Position numbers and translations under genes: made by a program. A stretch of 35,326 nt of DNA, taken from positions 1-35,326 of the forward strand of contig LSLI01000019.1 in NCBI GenBank assembly GCA_001577345.1. The letters are read 5' to 3'. The notes under the pieces were generated by a model. The model saw only the letters and a program-made list of their open reading frames with translations, was not told the DNA's origin and did no database searches. Origin of the DNA: Candidatus Gallionella acididurans (GTDB lineage Bacteria; Pseudomonadota; Gammaproteobacteria; Burkholderiales; Gallionellaceae). Shown here one piece after another: positions 29,253 through 35,326 of the stretch; within the stretch, counting starts at the first letter, position 1; each line of letters begins with the position of its first letter.

Positions 29253-29513
29253 TTATTTGCGTGTGAAGTTGATTACGATTTGTCCCGGTTCGCGGGTGAC
29301 ATAATTGATTTCGATGCTGTGGCCGTAACGTTGGGTCAATTGGGCGAGCAACGGCAATGGATCGTGGTCGTTGACGAATGCCATCGTCTCACCCGGATTC
29401 AGTGCGTCCAGCGCGCCAAATATTGCGGCGTGACGAAAGCGTTTTGCAACGCCACGCGCATCAAACGGATAATGCAGGTCAGTTGAAATTGTGTTGGAAC
29501 AAGCATGTGTCAT
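29253..29513 (-). CDS. DUF2249 domain protein
   Basis: 86 residues from the ATG at 29513 (MTHACSNT), chosen because AGGAAA precedes it; longer frames start in the divergent regulatory region. The pattern DARGVAKRFRHAAIFGALDAL and MAFVNDHDPLPLL followed by INYVTREPGQIVI is the TusA-like DUF2249 fold. DUF2249 proteins occur with hemerythrins in NO-response clusters; biochemical role unknown. Transcribed away from the hemerythrin operon, with an NsrR-like site between. Confidence 0.88.
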   Translation of the reverse strand: MTHACSNTISTDLHYPFDARGVAKRFRHAAIFGALDALNPGETMAFVNDHDPLPLLAQLTQRYGHSIEINYVTREPGQIVINFTRK

Positions 29514-29586
29514 TTTGGATTTCCTGGATTGAAATGTGTATGTGACGTACCGCATGAAAATCATGCTGCTAACCATGCACACATAA

Positions 29587-29615
29587 CTAACATGTATTAA
29601 TAATACATGTATTAT
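29587..29615 (+). promoter_or_regulatory. Possible promoter of hemerythrin operon
   Basis: CTAACA at 29587-29592, 17-bp spacer, TATTAT at 29610-29615. The NsrR-like palindrome fills the spacer, the usual arrangement for repression. Confidence 0.45.
29590..29610. promoter_or_regulatory. NsrR-like operator
   Basis: A perfect 21-bp palindrome: arm ACATGTATTA, central A, arm TAATACATGT. It resembles the NsrR consensus of two inverted ATGYATTT motifs. It lies between two sets of genes typical of NO-responsive regulons. NsrR is the likely but not the only candidate regulator. Confidence 0.65.
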
Positions 29616-29696
29616 CATATAGCGCCAACTTCTTCCAGTTTCCCCCGCTATTGCCGCACCGAACGCACCACCCGGAATTTTTATGAGGATATTGAT

Positions 29697-30128
29697 ATGC
29701 AAACCATTACCGAATATATGAGCGCCAGCCATCACGCCTGCGATGAGGCATTCGCCAACGCAGAACAGGCCGCTTTAGACAACAACTGGAGCGATGCTGA
29801 GATTGGGTTTAACAATTTCCGAACCGATCTAGCCAGGCACTTTCGAATGGAGGAAGACGAACTGTTTCCAATGCTGCTTTCCGCCGGCGGTCCTGCCGGC
29901 CCGGTTCAGGTAATGCGCATGGAGCACGCGCAGATGAATACGCTTATCGAACAACTGGCCGTCACATTGGCTCACCGGGATGCGCAAGGGTATGGTGGCC
30001 TGTCGGAGACACTGTTGATTGTGATGCAGCAGCATAATTTAAAGGAAGAGCAAATGCTCTATCCCATCGCGGATCATTTTCTGGCGTCACAGCGGAAAAC
30101 GCTGCTTGATCGCATGCGGGTGGAATGA
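29697..30128 (+). CDS. Hemerythrin HHE-domain protein
   Basis: 143 residues, four-helix hemerythrin fold with the di-iron ligands visible: His12/His13 (MSASHHACDEAF), the HFRMEEDELFP motif, RMEHAQMN, and QQHNLKEEQMLYP. Such proteins bind O2 or NO, or repair damaged Fe-S clusters. The ATG at 29697 (GAGGATATTG upstream) is preferred to 29607, which lies in the operator palindrome. The stop overlaps the next start as ATGA. Confidence 0.92.
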   Translation: MQTITEYMSASHHACDEAFANAEQAALDNNWSDAEIGFNNFRTDLARHFRMEEDELFPMLLSAGGPAGPVQVMRMEHAQMNTLIEQLAVTLAHRDAQGYGGLSETLLIVMQQHNLKEEQMLYPIADHFLASQRKTLLDRMRVE

Positions 30129-30364
30129 TCACCCTGCGCGCGAACATGACACACGAGCTGGATGTGCGCGGTTTGCCGCCGCCCGAGCCTTTCGAGCACA
30201 TCATGAGCGCATTGTTGACAATCCCCGCCGGAGCATGCCTTTATGTGCATATAGATCGCGAACCCTACCCGCTTTACGAGGTGTTGCACAACGGTGAATA
30301 TGCCTGGCAGACCACCGCGCTGGCAGATGGCAGCTTTTCAATTTGCATCAGCCATGGCGCATGA
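30125..30364 (+). CDS. DUF2249 domain protein, second copy
   Basis: 79 residues: ELDVRGLPPPEPFEHIMSAL, then HIDREPYPLYEVL and a short C-terminal strand pair. Same TusA-like fold as at 29253 but a different subgroup, with the PPEP motif. Coupled by ATGA at both ends between hemerythrin and the membrane protein. Confidence 0.88.
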   Translation: MITLRANMTHELDVRGLPPPEPFEHIMSALLTIPAGACLYVHIDREPYPLYEVLHNGEYAWQTTALADGSFSICISHGA

Positions 30365-31647
30365 AAATCATCTCGCTCAATACCGAGCAGGCCCCGCCGA
30401 TTTCTGTGCCGATGCGCTTTTTCACTGTCGCCCCGCTGTTTTTGCTAATGGCTGCGTTGATGCTGGTGACCGGCGCAGGCAATCCATTTGACGATATGCG
30501 CTCGCCAGCGCTGCTTGCCGCGACGCACTGCATAACGCTGGGGTTCATGGCAATGATAATGATGGGAGCGATGCAGCAGATCCTGCCGGTGGTGATTGGC
30601 AGCCCGATGCCGGCATCCCGGCTGACTGTATGGCTCACCTTTCTGCCGCTGCTATCTGGCGCACTGTTGCTTCCAGCCGGTTTCATGCTGGGCAAACCGG
30701 CATTGCTCAATCTTGCATGGCCGCTATTGGGGCTGGCGTTCATTGCATTCATCAGCGCCAGCCTAGCTAGCCTGGCACGCTCTCCCGCACACAATGCCAC
30801 CAAGACTGCAATACTGCTGTCTATCCTCGCGCTCAGCGGGGCCATTGTCTTGGGCATGTTGCTGGCACAAGGCCATGCCTCTGGCTCGCTGCTGCCCTAT
30901 GACAAATTGGCTACAGCCCATATCAGTCTGGCATTGGGCGGCTGGGTGATGTTGCTGATCGTCGGCGTATCCTATCAAGTGGTACCGATGTTCCAGCTCA
31001 CACCCAACTACCCGAAATGGTTAGTCAAAGGGTTAACTCCCGCCATATTTATCGTGCTGCTGTTGAGTATGCTGTCACGTCTGTTCGAACCCGGGTCGCA
31101 CTGGTTAACAATCACTACGCAAGGTCTGTTCTGGTTTTTGGCAAGCAGTTTTGCCCTAATCACACTCAGATTGCAAAGCAATCGCCGCCGCCGCGTTGCG
31201 GATGCCACACTGAGTTTTTTCCGGCTGGGTATGATGGCATTGTTGTGCGCTGGACTATTTGCGTTAGCAACCCTGGTTTTTCCAGCTATAGATAGTCTAG
31301 GAACAGTATCCGCTCTGTTATTCCTGCTCGGCTTTGCCATGTCGTTGATGCATGGCATGTTATACAAGATCGTCCCCTTTCTGGTGTGGTTCCATCTGTT
31401 CCGTGGCGGGGTAAATAGCGGTGTTCCCAATATGAAGGAAATCATCCCGGAAACTTGGAAGTGGCGGCACTTTTGGCTGCATTGCAGCACATTGCTTGCG
31501 GCACTATTGGCACCTTGGTGGAATGCAGCAACATGGTTGGTCGCACTTGGTTTGCTGCTGCAAGGCATGCTGCTTGAATACACGCTTCTCATTGCTATCT
31601 CGGTGTATCGACGCACACTGGAACGCATCGGGGGAGTTTCACCATGA
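30361..31647 (+). CDS. Polytopic membrane protein, NnrS/haem-copper oxidase subunit I-like
   Basis: 428 residues from the ATG at 30361, about twelve hydrophobic helices. Histidines sit in helices at ATHCITLGF, TAHISLALGG and SLMHGMLYKIVPFLVWFHLF, a pattern shared with NnrS and the diverged oxidase-subunit-I-like proteins found in NO-response clusters. No full set of oxidase ligands can be claimed, so haem binding is likely but activity is unknown. It is the third coupled gene after hemerythrin and DUF2249. The in-frame ATG at 30343 lies inside the upstream gene and is less likely. Confidence 0.85.
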   Translation: MKIISLNTEQAPPISVPMRFFTVAPLFLLMAALMLVTGAGNPFDDMRSPALLAATHCITLGFMAMIMMGAMQQILPVVIGSPMPASRLTVWLTFLPLLSGALLLPAGFMLGKPALLNLAWPLLGLAFIAFISASLASLARSPAHNATKTAILLSILALSGAIVLGMLLAQGHASGSLLPYDKLATAHISLALGGWVMLLIVGVSYQVVPMFQLTPNYPKWLVKGLTPAIFIVLLLSMLSRLFEPGSHWLTITTQGLFWFLASSFALITLRLQSNRRRRVADATLSFFRLGMMALLCAGLFALATLVFPAIDSLGTVSALLFLLGFAMSLMHGMLYKIVPFLVWFHLFRGGVNSGVPNMKEIIPETWKWRHFWLHCSTLLAALLAPWWNAATWLVALGLLLQGMLLEYTLLIAISVYRRTLERIGGVSP

Positions 31648-31748
31648 GCTTTTTGTTGATCAAAGGTATACATATGAATCAGCATGTTGCATTTGCCAGT
31701 TGGCGCTTCCGCTGCGGATTCACGTTATGTCGATTTTGTTGCCAATAA
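31644..31748 (+). pseudogene. 34-codon ORF after the membrane protein, possible gene stub
   Basis: The ATG overlaps the preceding stop (ATGA), as for real genes in this operon. The first residues MSFLLIKGIHM resemble the N-terminal helix of SirB-type small membrane proteins, but what follows does not, and the frame closes at once. It may be a truncated gene or chance. Confidence 0.3.
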
Positions 31749-32112
31749 TTCCGACTACATCCCAGCCAGGGATAACGGTAAGCTGCCCCTCAAATATTCA
31801 CGCCATGACTGCAGATTCAACGCGTGTCGGGATGAAAGGATGCGCTAGCATTCATGCATTCCTGGCCGGGCAGTCGAAAGCGTAATAAATGGATTAGACT
31901 CACTTCAACCAGGAAGCACGATAACAGATTTACGATTGGGGGAACGCGTGACATGTCGACATCGATACACAAATCAGACATCGGCACCGATTGCTATTAC
32001 GCGACGATCTGGTTTACTAACTAGCTTGCAAACCTCGGTAGCCACTTTCGGGTGCAATTGTTTCCATATGTCATCGTGTCACTGTCATCAAATATGAAAA
32101 CCTGAATAATCT
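31749..32112. other. Intergenic stretch with no recognised gene
   Basis: About 360 bp, AT-rich, many stops in all frames. No promoter, hairpin with T-run or family resemblance was seen. Confidence 0.6.
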
Positions 32113-32193
32113 GTATGGCCCCTGAATTTTTCCAGACAGCTAGTCGCATTTTCCTTCAGCAACTTCAATTTGATCATCAGTTAGCTTTCCCGA
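32113..32193 (-). pseudogene. Decayed csbD-like gene
   Basis: Reading the minus strand from 32190: GKLTDDQIEVAEGKCD, an amber stop, then LSGKIQ. This matches the core of E. coli YjbJ/CsbD proteins (GKLTDDD...EGKRDQLVGKIQ) with CAG changed to TAG and Arg to Cys, both C-to-T changes. Sequence on both sides no longer aligns and no start remains. It lies downstream of the BON gene in the same direction. Confidence 0.75.
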
Positions 32194-32223
32194 TGCAGCA
32201 CTGTTGCACAGACAGGTTCAAGC

Positions 32224-32541
32224 TTAATTGGGATTAATTTTCAAATTATTGTGTACTGCCTTCACAGCTTCAATTTTTGTCGCAAGTGCCGTGGCACGAT
32301 CAGATTCCTTTGTGCTACCAACAGTTCCGGTTAAATCAACAACGCCATGATCGGTACGAACACTGATGTCCCGACCTTGGACCCACTTATCATTGGCAAA
32401 ACTTGCTTTTACCTTTGTGGTTATGGTCGAATCGTCAATATATTGACCAGTGGTATCGGTGGACGTATCCGCGGCAGAGGAGAAAGCGGGCATCAGTAGC
32501 GCAGCGGCTAAGAGAAAGACTCCAACAATTTTGATATTCAT
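32224..32541 (-). CDS. Periplasmic BON-domain protein (OsmY-like)
   Basis: 105 residues. A signal peptide (MNIKIVGVFLLAAALLMPAFSSAAD, cut about residue 24; cited here only as MNIKIVGVFLLAAALL) precedes one BON domain from about 36 to 103: DDSTITTKVKASFANDKW, DISVRTDHGVVDLTGTVGS, then AVHNNLKI. BON proteins bind membranes and are induced by osmotic or envelope stress. AAAAAGGA lies before the ATG. Confidence 0.92.
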   Translation of the reverse strand: MNIKIVGVFLLAAALLMPAFSSAADTSTDTTGQYIDDSTITTKVKASFANDKWVQGRDISVRTDHGVVDLTGTVGSTKESDRATALATKIEAVKAVHNNLKINPN

Positions 32542-32755
32542 AGTAGTTCCTTTTTAAATTTCAATGATTAGCGACCTTGATGTCTATTTTTCAGAAGTGC
32601 CGTAGTCGTTGCACAACACTCATAGATTGATGATGGGGGTTGGTCATGAATCCTTCTGTGCGTTCTCGCACATAAACAAAGGAGAAGTCATTGGGTATCC
32701 TGTTGCCACTCATTTTTTTCCTTCCTGTCATGTAAACGCTATCCTCCTCCCATCA

Positions 32756-32986
32756 TCAGTGAGCTTTGATGCCTTCGCTGCTGTTGAGCATTGAATCAAT
32801 CTCCGCTTCGGCGGCCAGCCAGTCCTCGACGAGATTACCCCCACCAAAGCCGCGATGCTCGGCGCAGAAATATGCTGCGACCGCAATCATTTCTTCGCGG
32901 CCTACCCCACCACCAAAATCATTTTTCTGTATGGCAGGTGGGAGTTTCTTATTCGGTTTGTTTGCGATAGCAGACGTGTTTGCCAT
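32756..32986 (-). CDS. DUF2934 protein, free-standing
   Basis: 76 residues from the ATG at 32986 with CAAGGAGA upstream. The DUF2934 helix pair covers about residues 29-67 (REEMIAVAAYFCAEHRGFGG, then EDWLAAEAEID). The function of the family is unknown. The same motif type is fused to the P-type ATPase and to N-ATPase subunit b elsewhere in this window. The N-terminus is Lys/Pro/Ala-rich and looks disordered. Confidence 0.85.
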   Translation of the reverse strand: MANTSAIANKPNKKLPPAIQKNDFGGGVGREEMIAVAAYFCAEHRGFGGGNLVEDWLAAEAEIDSMLNSSEGIKAH

Positions 32987-33146
32987 AATCGTTCTCCTTG
33001 GGGAAAAGCCGACAATCATATGAAACAACATAACTAATATTTGATGAAAACATATTGCGGAACGGATTGCAGAATCAGCAAATAGCCACAACGGGTGATC
33101 TAATGGAATCACTGGACGCAAGATACGGGTACGTGCAAATCGCTAC

Positions 33147-33162
33147 TGTGCGGCAACACACA
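33147..33162 (+). promoter_or_regulatory. TGTGYG-N4-CGYACA palindrome, copy 2
   Basis: Reads TGTGCG-GCAA-CACACA, then GAACATGCC, nearly the same flank as at 9576. It is 26 bp before the start of the 141-residue ORF and 161 bp from the DUF2934 start. Confidence 0.5.
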
Positions 33163-33187
33163 GAACATGCCAGCAGGGAAGCATAGG

Positions 33188-33613
33188 ATGTGCAAATCGG
33201 TTACTGCTCAGGGGAATGCTGTGCAATCCAATAATGTACCGTATATTAAATACCATCTTGCGAACCCCCTATCCATGCATTTTAGATGCGTTGAGATGGA
33301 AGGCGAGGTGATTCACAGGATAGAAAATATAGATGAGTTTTATTACGAATTTGGATACACACCAGACATGATGAAAGCTGGGGTGTTACCAGAGGAATAT
33401 ATTTGGGCCAAGTATATTCAAAACACCACCTGTAATTTCACTGTCTGCATACAGATACGCATTCTTAAATACCTGATAAAGCACTCAGACAAATATGGCG
33501 AACAATGCAAAGTTTGGCTTGATACTTATTTGAAGGAAAGCGTAGCGAAAGCTGCTACGTGTGCAAAATGCGGATTGAAGCCAATCTGTGAAAAATTGAA
33601 AAAAACTTTCTGA
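33188..33613 (+). CDS. Hypothetical 141-residue protein
   Basis: Starts MCKSVTAQGN; an in-frame ATG at 33167 would add seven residues, and CAGGGAAG lies before 33188. The centre is acidic and aromatic (IHRIENIDEFYYEFGYTPDM); the end has a possible metal site CAKCGLKPICEKL. I do not recognise the family. Its codons are much more AT-rich than region 1, suggesting acquisition or relaxed constraint. The consistent amphipathic pattern supports coding. Confidence 0.6.
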   Translation: MCKSVTAQGNAVQSNNVPYIKYHLANPLSMHFRCVEMEGEVIHRIENIDEFYYEFGYTPDMMKAGVLPEEYIWAKYIQNTTCNFTVCIQIRILKYLIKHSDKYGEQCKVWLDTYLKESVAKAATCAKCGLKPICEKLKKTF

Positions 33614-33753
33614 TTGTGCCGGGCAGGCAATCCTGAATCTTTGGAGATTTTGGAGGGGAAGATGAGCCATCGGTGGATTTGCTGTGCAGCCGTTCGCATT
33701 CACCTGCAACTAAAGATACAAGGCGCCACTTGAAGATCGTCAGACCTGTTTGG

Positions 33754-33969
33754 CTAGCCGCCAATATCTCGCTTCCGCTGGTCAAACTTATCCTTCCCGA
33801 TCTCGCCGCGTGAAGTGCTTTCCTTGGAGATGTCGAGGGAAGTTTTCTTGTTGGGGCCAAATCCAGGTCGCTTGGTCAAAAATGCAATGAGCGCAACGAC
33901 CAACAAGATAGGAATCAGCCACATTAATATCATGACCAAGCCATCACCAAACATTCCTGAGCCATTCAT
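33754..33969 (-). CDS. Small membrane protein with degenerate SHOCT motif
   Basis: 71 residues from the ATG at 33969; AAAGGA stands at the right distance for it, and too close to the alternative ATG at 33975. One hydrophobic segment (about 9-33, GLVMILMWLIPILLVVALIA) is followed by LDISKESTSRGEIGKDKFDQ, which keeps the spacing of SHOCT but has lost the usual RYA core. Convergent with the ORF at 33188. Confidence 0.75.
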   Translation of the reverse strand: MNGSGMFGDGLVMILMWLIPILLVVALIAFLTKRPGFGPNKKTSLDISKESTSRGEIGKDKFDQRKRDIGG

Positions 33970-34108
33970 TGCCATTCCTTTGTTAATAAATACTACGGAT
34001 CACCTGCTTCAGTTTTTTCAACACCAAATCCAGGCCGCCGTAAACACTTTTTAACACTCCCATATTCGACATGCTATTTGTTCAGCTCTTAAATAATTTG
34101 GAAGATAT

Positions 34109-34171
34109 CTAACGAAAAAAGACAAGATATAGAACAATAATGAGCACTATAGTACCGAAACCGATATACAT
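34109..34171 (-). CDS. 20-residue single-helix membrane peptide
   Basis: A perfect GGAGGTG lies 5 bp before the ATG at 34171. The product, MYIGFGTIVLIIVLYLVFFR, is one membrane helix with an Arg end. Very short hydrophobic proteins of this kind (DUF3309-like) are common beside CsbD and BON genes. The strong ribosome site is the main evidence. Confidence 0.65.
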   Translation of the reverse strand: MYIGFGTIVLIIVLYLVFFR

Positions 34172-34461
34172 TTTTCACCTCCAGCTCATAGCTAACCCTC
34201 TGGGAGGATAATTAAGCACGAGCTCTTCTAATCATTAAAGCATTCGCTCATGTTGATATCTGTGCGCCAGCACACGTAGTTAATATTTGGGACAAAAATA
34301 GTGTATGTAGCCGCTTGGCTCTGGATGAAAATCTTTGCATCAGGCTTCAGTGTTTTAGGTCGAGAAAAGCTTGGACATGATTTATTTAATTTGCCCGGCA
34401 CTTAATATCAGAAATTACGTCCTCGCCTAATCGCATGTCCGCGCCATTATTCATCCGCAAG
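34172..34461. other. AT-rich intergenic stretch
   Basis: No gene seen. It contains the palindrome at 34261-34276. Confidence 0.5.
34261..34276 (-). promoter_or_regulatory. TGTGYG-N4-CGYACA palindrome, copy 3
   Basis: On the minus strand CGTGTG-CTGG-CGCACA, 90 bp upstream of the 20-residue peptide gene. About 22 bp around it match the copy at 35185 with two differences (AACTAYGTGTGCTGG, then CGNACAG). Confidence 0.55.
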
Positions 34462-34659
34462 TCACTTTTCTCGTTTGCGAGGCTGGGTGTTGCGGTTTTT
34501 TCCGGCCTTTTTTAACGAGATCGCTACGGCCTGCTTGACCGCTTTTTGTTTCGTCGCGGGATGGCTGCTGCCTATCGATCCATCCTCTTCCCACTCATGC
34601 ACGAGTGCCTTGATATTGCTGCTGATGACAGTCTGGCTTGCCCCTTTTTTTAGTGGCAT
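34462..34659 (-). CDS. Small basic protein, DUF6496-like
   Basis: 65 residues: MPLKKGASQTVISSNIKAL at the start, KQAVAISLKKAGK toward the end, then a very basic tail. Proteins beginning MPLKKG-SQ-TIS-NI with a QAVAIAL motif are common in proteobacteria and of unknown role. Here a 20-residue insert (HEWEEDGSIGSSHPATKQKA) separates the two halves. GGAGAAATGTC precedes the ATG. Confidence 0.75.
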   Translation of the reverse strand: MPLKKGASQTVISSNIKALVHEWEEDGSIGSSHPATKQKAVKQAVAISLKKAGKNRNTQPRKREK

Positions 34660-34738
34660 GACATTTCTCCAATCCGTTGAATTACATTCAGAAAGGTTTT
34701 GTTGTCTGCGCAGAGGTGTCCCGCGAATTGATGTGTCG

Positions 34739-34765
34739 AAAAAAATGGCCGCTATACGCGACCAT
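34739..34765 (-). terminator. Intrinsic terminator of csbD
   Basis: On the minus strand ATGGTCGC, loop GTATA, GCGGCCAT (one G-U pair), then a run of T (34745-34739), 15 bp after the csbD stop. Confidence 0.75.
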
Positions 34766-34780
34766 TGTCGTTACGAGGAT

Positions 34781-34966
34781 TCAAGGACGCTTGTTTGAAT
34801 CCTTGATGACTTCTTTTGCATCGCCGTAAGTTTTCTCGGCTTTCCCGGAAATTTGTTTGCCGAGGCCCCTGACCTGCTGCTCTTTGCTGCCGACCACCTG
34901 TCCAGCTTTTTCCTGCACTTTACCAGCGACGTCTTTTAAAGCTCCTTTGACTTGACTCTTGTTCAT
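34781..34966 (-). CDS. CsbD-like stress protein
   Basis: 61 residues, highly charged and helical: MNKSQVKGALKDVAGKVQEK, then GSKEQQVRGLGKQISGKAEK. CsbD proteins are general-stress induced, with no known activity. GTAAGGAG precedes the ATG. Different in sequence from the decayed csbD at 32113. Confidence 0.9.
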   Translation of the reverse strand: MNKSQVKGALKDVAGKVQEKAGQVVGSKEQQVRGLGKQISGKAEKTYGDAKEVIKDSNKRP

Positions 34967-35042
34967 GATCAGACTCCTTACATCAAAATTAACAGGCTTT
35001 CCCTGTAACAGGTTCAGATTGAACTTAATGTCGCCGCGGTTC

Positions 35043-35058
35043 TGTGTGGTAACGCACC
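35043..35058 (+). promoter_or_regulatory. TGTGYG-N4-CGYACA palindrome, copy 4
   Basis: Reads TGTGTG-GTAA-CGCACC, 77 bp upstream of the csbD start. Confidence 0.5.
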
Positions 35059-35184
35059 CTTAGCAATAATCAGTTCAATTTTGCCGAACTGTATGCCCGG
35101 CAACACGGACTGCCCTTCGGCCATACCGACCTTTTTCAAACATGCTTTCGTTGAATCTCCCGCACCAATCTACTTATCTAACTA

Positions 35185-35200
35185 TGTGTGCTGGCGAACA
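35185..35200 (+). promoter_or_regulatory. TGTGYG-N4-CGYACA palindrome, copy 5
   Basis: Reads TGTGTG-CTGG-CGAACA, 111 bp before the ATG at 35312. Confidence 0.5.
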
Positions 35201-35311
35201 GTTTGATCACACATAAGAGCTTACCTTGATGTGCCATGGCGCTTGATTAGTTCTGCGTCATGCAATGTAAATTTAAATTAATCAGCATTAATTAAAAAGG
35301 AAATAAACATC

Positions 35312-35326
35312 ATGGTAAATAACAAT
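35312..35326 (+). CDS. Start of a gene running off the right edge
   Basis: AAAAAGGAAA lies about 9 bp before an ATG; the visible residues are MVNNN. Too short to identify. Confidence 0.5.

Larger units (their letters stand above)
34967..35311. other. Divergent intergenic region
   Basis: About 345 bp between csbD and the gene entering at the right edge. No ORF with a ribosome site was seen. It holds two copies of the recurrent palindrome. Confidence 0.55.

Noticed and set aside
29607-29696. Upstream in-frame start for the hemerythrin
   Set aside because: The ATG lies in the operator palindrome, and the 30 extra residues do not fit the fold.
31496-31885. 129-codon plus-strand frame
   Set aside because: Overlaps the end of the membrane protein in another frame; composition is not protein-like.
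32609-32794. 61-codon plus-strand frame before the DUF2934 gene
   Set aside because: No ribosome site; overlaps the end of the DUF2934 gene antisense.

Overview
The window looks like a betaproteobacterial chromosome, most plausibly order Nitrosomonadales. That placement is an inference from the gene set (N-type ATPase, phosphoketolase, oxygen-independent ubiquinone synthesis, class III ribonucleotide reductase, NO-response genes, many small stress proteins); no rRNA or marker gene is present to confirm it. No tRNA, rRNA or CRISPR array was seen.

Region 1 (1-21.2 kb, all on the + strand, GC-rich) is one long carbon and energy module. It holds the 3' part of a cyclic beta-1,2-glucan synthase-like protein, acetate kinase, phosphoketolase, a 50-residue ORF coupled at both ends, a P-type proton ATPase with a large Pro-Glu-Ala-Lys tail, a SHOCT protein, class I fructose-bisphosphate aldolase, a histidine phosphatase, a PRC-barrel protein, a complete N-ATPase operon (atpDCQRBEFAG) and a PPK2 polyphosphate kinase. 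Many neighbours overlap by ATGA. Phosphoketolase plus acetate kinase can make ATP without respiration, PPK2 may make nucleoside phosphates from polyphosphate, and two unrelated ATPases can spend ATP to export ions. Both pumps carry the same kind of added tail: PEAK-like low complexity, with DUF2934-like helices on the P-type ATPase and on the N-ATPase b subunit, and shorter Lys/Pro/Glu tails on subunits alpha, beta and a. This shared tail is the most unusual thing in the window.

Region 2 (21.2-22.1 kb) is a scar: a 3'-truncated ISNCY-like transposase with one IS end, next to a stub of a broken gene. Just beyond it is a near-consensus sigma-70 promoter followed about 30 bp later by a strong intrinsic terminator, a candidate ~50-nt small RNA with C-rich, anti-Shine-Dalgarno-like loops.

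Region 3 (22.3-29.0 kb, - strand) is an anaerobic biosynthesis block: a YhcC-like radical SAM protein, ubiU, ubiV, ubiT, then nrdD, a separate 64-residue glycyl-radical protein, and nrdG. The class III ribonucleotide reductase is split: NrdD stops after its zinc site and the radical glycine lies in its own gene. Two NrdR-like boxes, 32 bp apart, overlap the nrdD promoter.

Region 4 (29.2-31.7 kb) is a divergent NO-response-like locus: DUF2249 on one side; hemerythrin, DUF2249 and a polytopic NnrS/oxidase-like membrane protein on the other, with a 21-bp NsrR-like palindrome between them.

Region 5 (31.7-35.3 kb, more AT-rich) is a loose set of small stress-type genes: BON, DUF2934, SHOCT, a 20-residue membrane peptide, a DUF6496-like protein, CsbD and a decayed csbD. 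An imperfect palindrome, TGTGYG-N4-CGYACA, recurs near several of them and once in region 1, suggesting a shared regulator.
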